From NCBI RefSeq assembly GCF_003944755.1, contig NZ_RWGU01000050.1:1-64000 (forward strand): DNA of 64,000 nucleotides, written 5' to 3'. Positions within the stretch are counted from its first letter, which is position 1; each line of letters starts with the position of its first letter. The notes under the pieces were generated by a model. That model saw only the letters and a list, made by a program, of their open reading frames with translations, was not told the DNA's origin and ran no database searches. The stretch comes from Rhodovulum robiginosum (GTDB lineage Bacteria; Pseudomonadota; Alphaproteobacteria; Rhodobacterales; Rhodobacteraceae). Positions 60,394-64,000 of the stretch are shown piece by piece. The position numbers and the translations under genes were made by a program.

Positions 60394-61849
60394 CCGTGGC
60401 GGGCGGCCACCGTCTTGACCGTCGAAAACCCGTAAAGCGCCTCGAACCCCTTTTCGCGCCCGTGCCCGGACAGGCCGGTGCCGCCAAAGGGCAGCTCTAC
60501 ACCGCCGCCCGCGCCGTAGTTGTTGATGAACACCTGTCCCGCGCGCAGCCTCTTGGCCAGCCGCATCTGCCGGGCCCCCTCGCGCGACCAGACCGCGGCG
60601 ACGAGGCCGTAGCCCGTGCCGTTGGCGATCGCCGCCGCCTCGTCTTCGTCCTCGAAGGGGATAAGCGCCTGGACGGGCCCGAAGATCTCTTCCTGCGCCA
60701 GCTTGTGGGCGGCGGGCACCCCGGCCAGCAGGCGCGGCGCCAGGTAATGCCCGCCCGCCGGCGCGTTGCCGAGGATCGTGCCCTCGGCGGCGGTTTCCAG
60801 ATCGGCCCCGTCCGCGAGATAGCTCTCGACGATGGCCTTCTGCCGGGCCGAGATCAGCGGCCCGACATGCGCGTCGTCCATCGCCGGGCCGACCGTGAGC
60901 GCGCGGTAGCGGCTGGCCATCATCGCGGTCAGCCGGTCGTAGACCGGCCGCTCCACCAATATCCGCGAGGCGGCCGAGCAGGTCTGGCCCGCGTTCTGAA
61001 TGCCCGCGTTCACCAGAAACGGCAGCGCCGCGTCGAGATCGGCATCGGCAAAGACGATCTGGGGCGACTTGCCGCCCAGCTCCAGCGTCACCGGCACCAC
61101 GTTTTGCGCCGCCGCGGCCTGCACCAGCCGCCCCACCGCCAGTGACCCGGTGAAGGAGATGTGGTTGACCCGCGGATGGGCGGTCAGCGCCGCGCCGGCC
61201 TCTTCGCCCAGACCCGGCACCACGTTCAGCGCGCCCGGCGGCAGCCCGGCCTCCTCGGCCAGCTTGGCAAAGGCCAGCGCCGTCAGGCAGGCCTCTTCGG
61301 CGGGTTTCAGCACGCAGGCATTGCCCATGGCCAGCGCCGCCCCGACCGAGCGGCCGATGATCTGCATCGGGTAGTTCCACGGGATGATATGGCCCGTCAC
61401 CCCGTGCGGCTCGCGCAGGGTGTAGACGGTGTAGCCGTCGAGATAGGGAATGGTCTGGCCCATCACCTTGTCGGCGGCGCCGGCGTAGAACTCCATGTAG
61501 CGGGCCAGCGCCAGCGCGTCGGCTTTCGCCTGGCTCAGCGGCTTGCCCACGTCGGTGGCCTCGAGCGCGGCCAGTTCGTCGGCCCGGCCGCGCACGAACT
61601 GGCCGATGCGGGCCAGCACGCGGCCCCGCTCGGCGGCGGTGGCGTGCCCCCATGCGCCGTCGCGGGCGGACTCGGCGGCGGAAACGGCGGCGTCGATATC
61701 GCCCGGCCCGCCGCGCGCGATCGTGCCGATCTCCTCCCCTGTCGAGGGGTTTTCGATGGGCAGGCTCTGGCCCGTCAGCGGTGCCTGCCAGTGCCCGGCG
61801 ACAAAGCACCGGTCGGTCGGAAACCACAGGTCTTTCAGGATGTTGTCGC

Positions 61850-61853
<4 letters not shown>
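60390..61853 (-). CDS. Aldehyde dehydrogenase family protein
   Basis: The 487-aa NAD(P)-dependent aldehyde dehydrogenase has HIIPWNYPMQIIGRSVGAALAMGN, FTGSLAVGRLVQ, the general base Glu in VTLELGGKSPQIVF and the nucleophile Cys in GIQNAGQTCSAASRILV. The FINNYGAGGGVELPFGGTGLSGHGREKG end follows. It is nearest in pattern to betaine/aromatic aldehyde dehydrogenases, so substrate assignment is open. It overlaps the upstream ABC ATPase gene by 4 bases, pointing to oxidation of an imported compound. Confidence 0.9.
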
Positions 61854-63417
<1,564 letters not shown>

Positions 63418-63421
<4 letters not shown>

Positions 63422-64000
63422 CGCGCCGCCCTCCTGAGCCTTGGGTCGAGCGCATCGCGCAGCCCGTCGCCCATCAGGTTGAGCCCCAGCACCATCAGCA
63501 CGATGGCCAGCCCCGGCAGGATCGCCAGCCGCGGCGTGGTGTAGATCATCGTCTGCGCCTCGGCCAGCATCCGGCCCCAGCTGGGCGTGGGGGGCTGGGC
63601 GCCCAGGCCGACATACGAGAGCCCCGCCTCGGCCAGGATGCCGAGGGAAAACTGGATCGTGCCCTGCACGATCAAGAGGTTCGCGATATTGGGCAGGATG
63701 TGTTCGACGCTGATCCGGGCCGGACCCTTGCCGGCCACCCGCGCGGCGAGGATGTAATCCAGCGTCCAGAGGCTAAGCGCGCCGCCGCGGGTGACGCGGG
63801 CGAAGACGGGGATATTGAAGATGCCGATGGCAAGGATGGCGTTGACCGCCGAGGGGCCGAAGACGGCGGTGATCAGGATCGCGATCACCAGCGCCGGAAA
63901 GGCAAAGATCAGATCGTTGCCGCGCATTATGATCTCGTCGATCAGGCTGCCCCTGTTGGCCGCCGCGATCAGACCCAGCGGCACGCCCAGCCCCATGCCG
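63418..64000 (-). CDS. Dipeptide-type ABC transporter permease, DppC-like (5' end outside window)
   Basis: The visible C-terminal 194 or so codons show five hydrophobic segments. The EAA-type permease loop lies at ILAARVAGKGPARISVEHILPNIANLLIV, and the end is LPGLAIVLMVLGLNLMGDGLRDALDPR, as in DppC/OppC. The first Met inside the window is only an internal residue. The start, the partner permease and the binding protein must lie beyond base 64000. Confidence 0.9.

Noticed and set aside
58930-61827. A 965-codon minus-strand open frame
   Set aside because: It runs in another frame across the SDR (same strand), the DsbA-fold gene (opposite strand) and the aldehyde dehydrogenase. The translation is Arg/Gly/Ala-rich with no domain, a usual by-product of high GC.

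Overview
The window is high-GC, gene-dense chromosomal DNA of an alphaproteobacterium, most likely a member of the Rhodobacteraceae (Roseobacter/Paracoccus side). The grounds are the MipZ division ATPase, a stand-alone F0 operon carrying both b' and b subunits, the order rpmH-rnpA-yidD-ttcA, a DUF1127 protein, a VPxPA-CTERM-type sorting tail, and a recurring 3'-gene hairpin element ending in a GATATTTT...AGAAGAA-like tail. I see no rRNA, CRISPR array, insertion sequence or prophage. The assignment is by inference from protein families, not by database search.

Layout. 0-2.5 kb (minus): a partial degenerate-GGDEF membrane protein, then ttcA, yidD, rnpA and rpmH. 2.8-6.4 kb (plus): a TVP38/TMEM64 membrane protein, a flavin disulfide reductase and a sensor histidine kinase, followed by tRNA-Arg(ACG) and about 1.3 kb of sparse DNA holding one cupin gene. 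7.8-10.3 kb: cobQ and an unknown membrane-anchored protein. 10.5-17 kb (minus): mipZ, rpmE-rplS-trmD, a small membrane protein, rimM, a 47-aa protein, rpsP, chorismate mutase, a GNAT acetyltransferase and ffh, which is a translation and protein-targeting block. 17-20 kb: azoR divergent from a LysR regulator, an EamA transporter and an ArsR regulator. 20.2-22.8 kb: the F0 ATP synthase operon with a readable promoter and terminator. 23-27.3 kb: a FadR-type regulator, an OmpA-type lipoprotein, an HTH-methyltransferase fusion, nth and a PfkB-family sugar/nucleoside kinase.

27.3-30.8 kb: a sulfotransferase divergent from a GT14-like glycosyltransferase (probable surface-glycan modification), a HIT protein and a DUF1127 protein. 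30.9-39.3 kb: an RluE-type pseudouridine synthase, an ABC ATPase, a zinc-finger protein, a hydrolase, a DsbA-like thioredoxin, polA, a UspA protein, a cation diffusion facilitator and a DUF1285 protein. 39.3-46 kb: a tightly coupled MoxR / DUF58 / BatA-DUF4159 / VWA-like operon. 46-51.6 kb: two minus-strand small genes and the glycolate oxidase operon glcDE-(unknown membrane protein)-glcF. 51.6-55.1 kb: two tandem trypsin-like proteases, an Hsp20 chaperone and an exported VPxPA-CTERM protein. 55.2-64 kb: a decayed phytase-like fragment, gabD, an arylformamidase-like hydrolase, a P1/DmpA peptidase, an SDR, a DsbA-fold isomerase, an aldehyde dehydrogenase and a dipeptide-type ABC transporter that runs off the window.

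The least explained signals are: a repeated double-hairpin element placed directly after stop codons, whose two full copies differ by length changes that keep the stems intact; nested inverted repeats around the glc promoter; an unknown membrane protein embedded between glcE and glcF; a perfect 15-bp palindrome in a convergent gap after the atp operon; and the sulfotransferase/glycosyltransferase pair.
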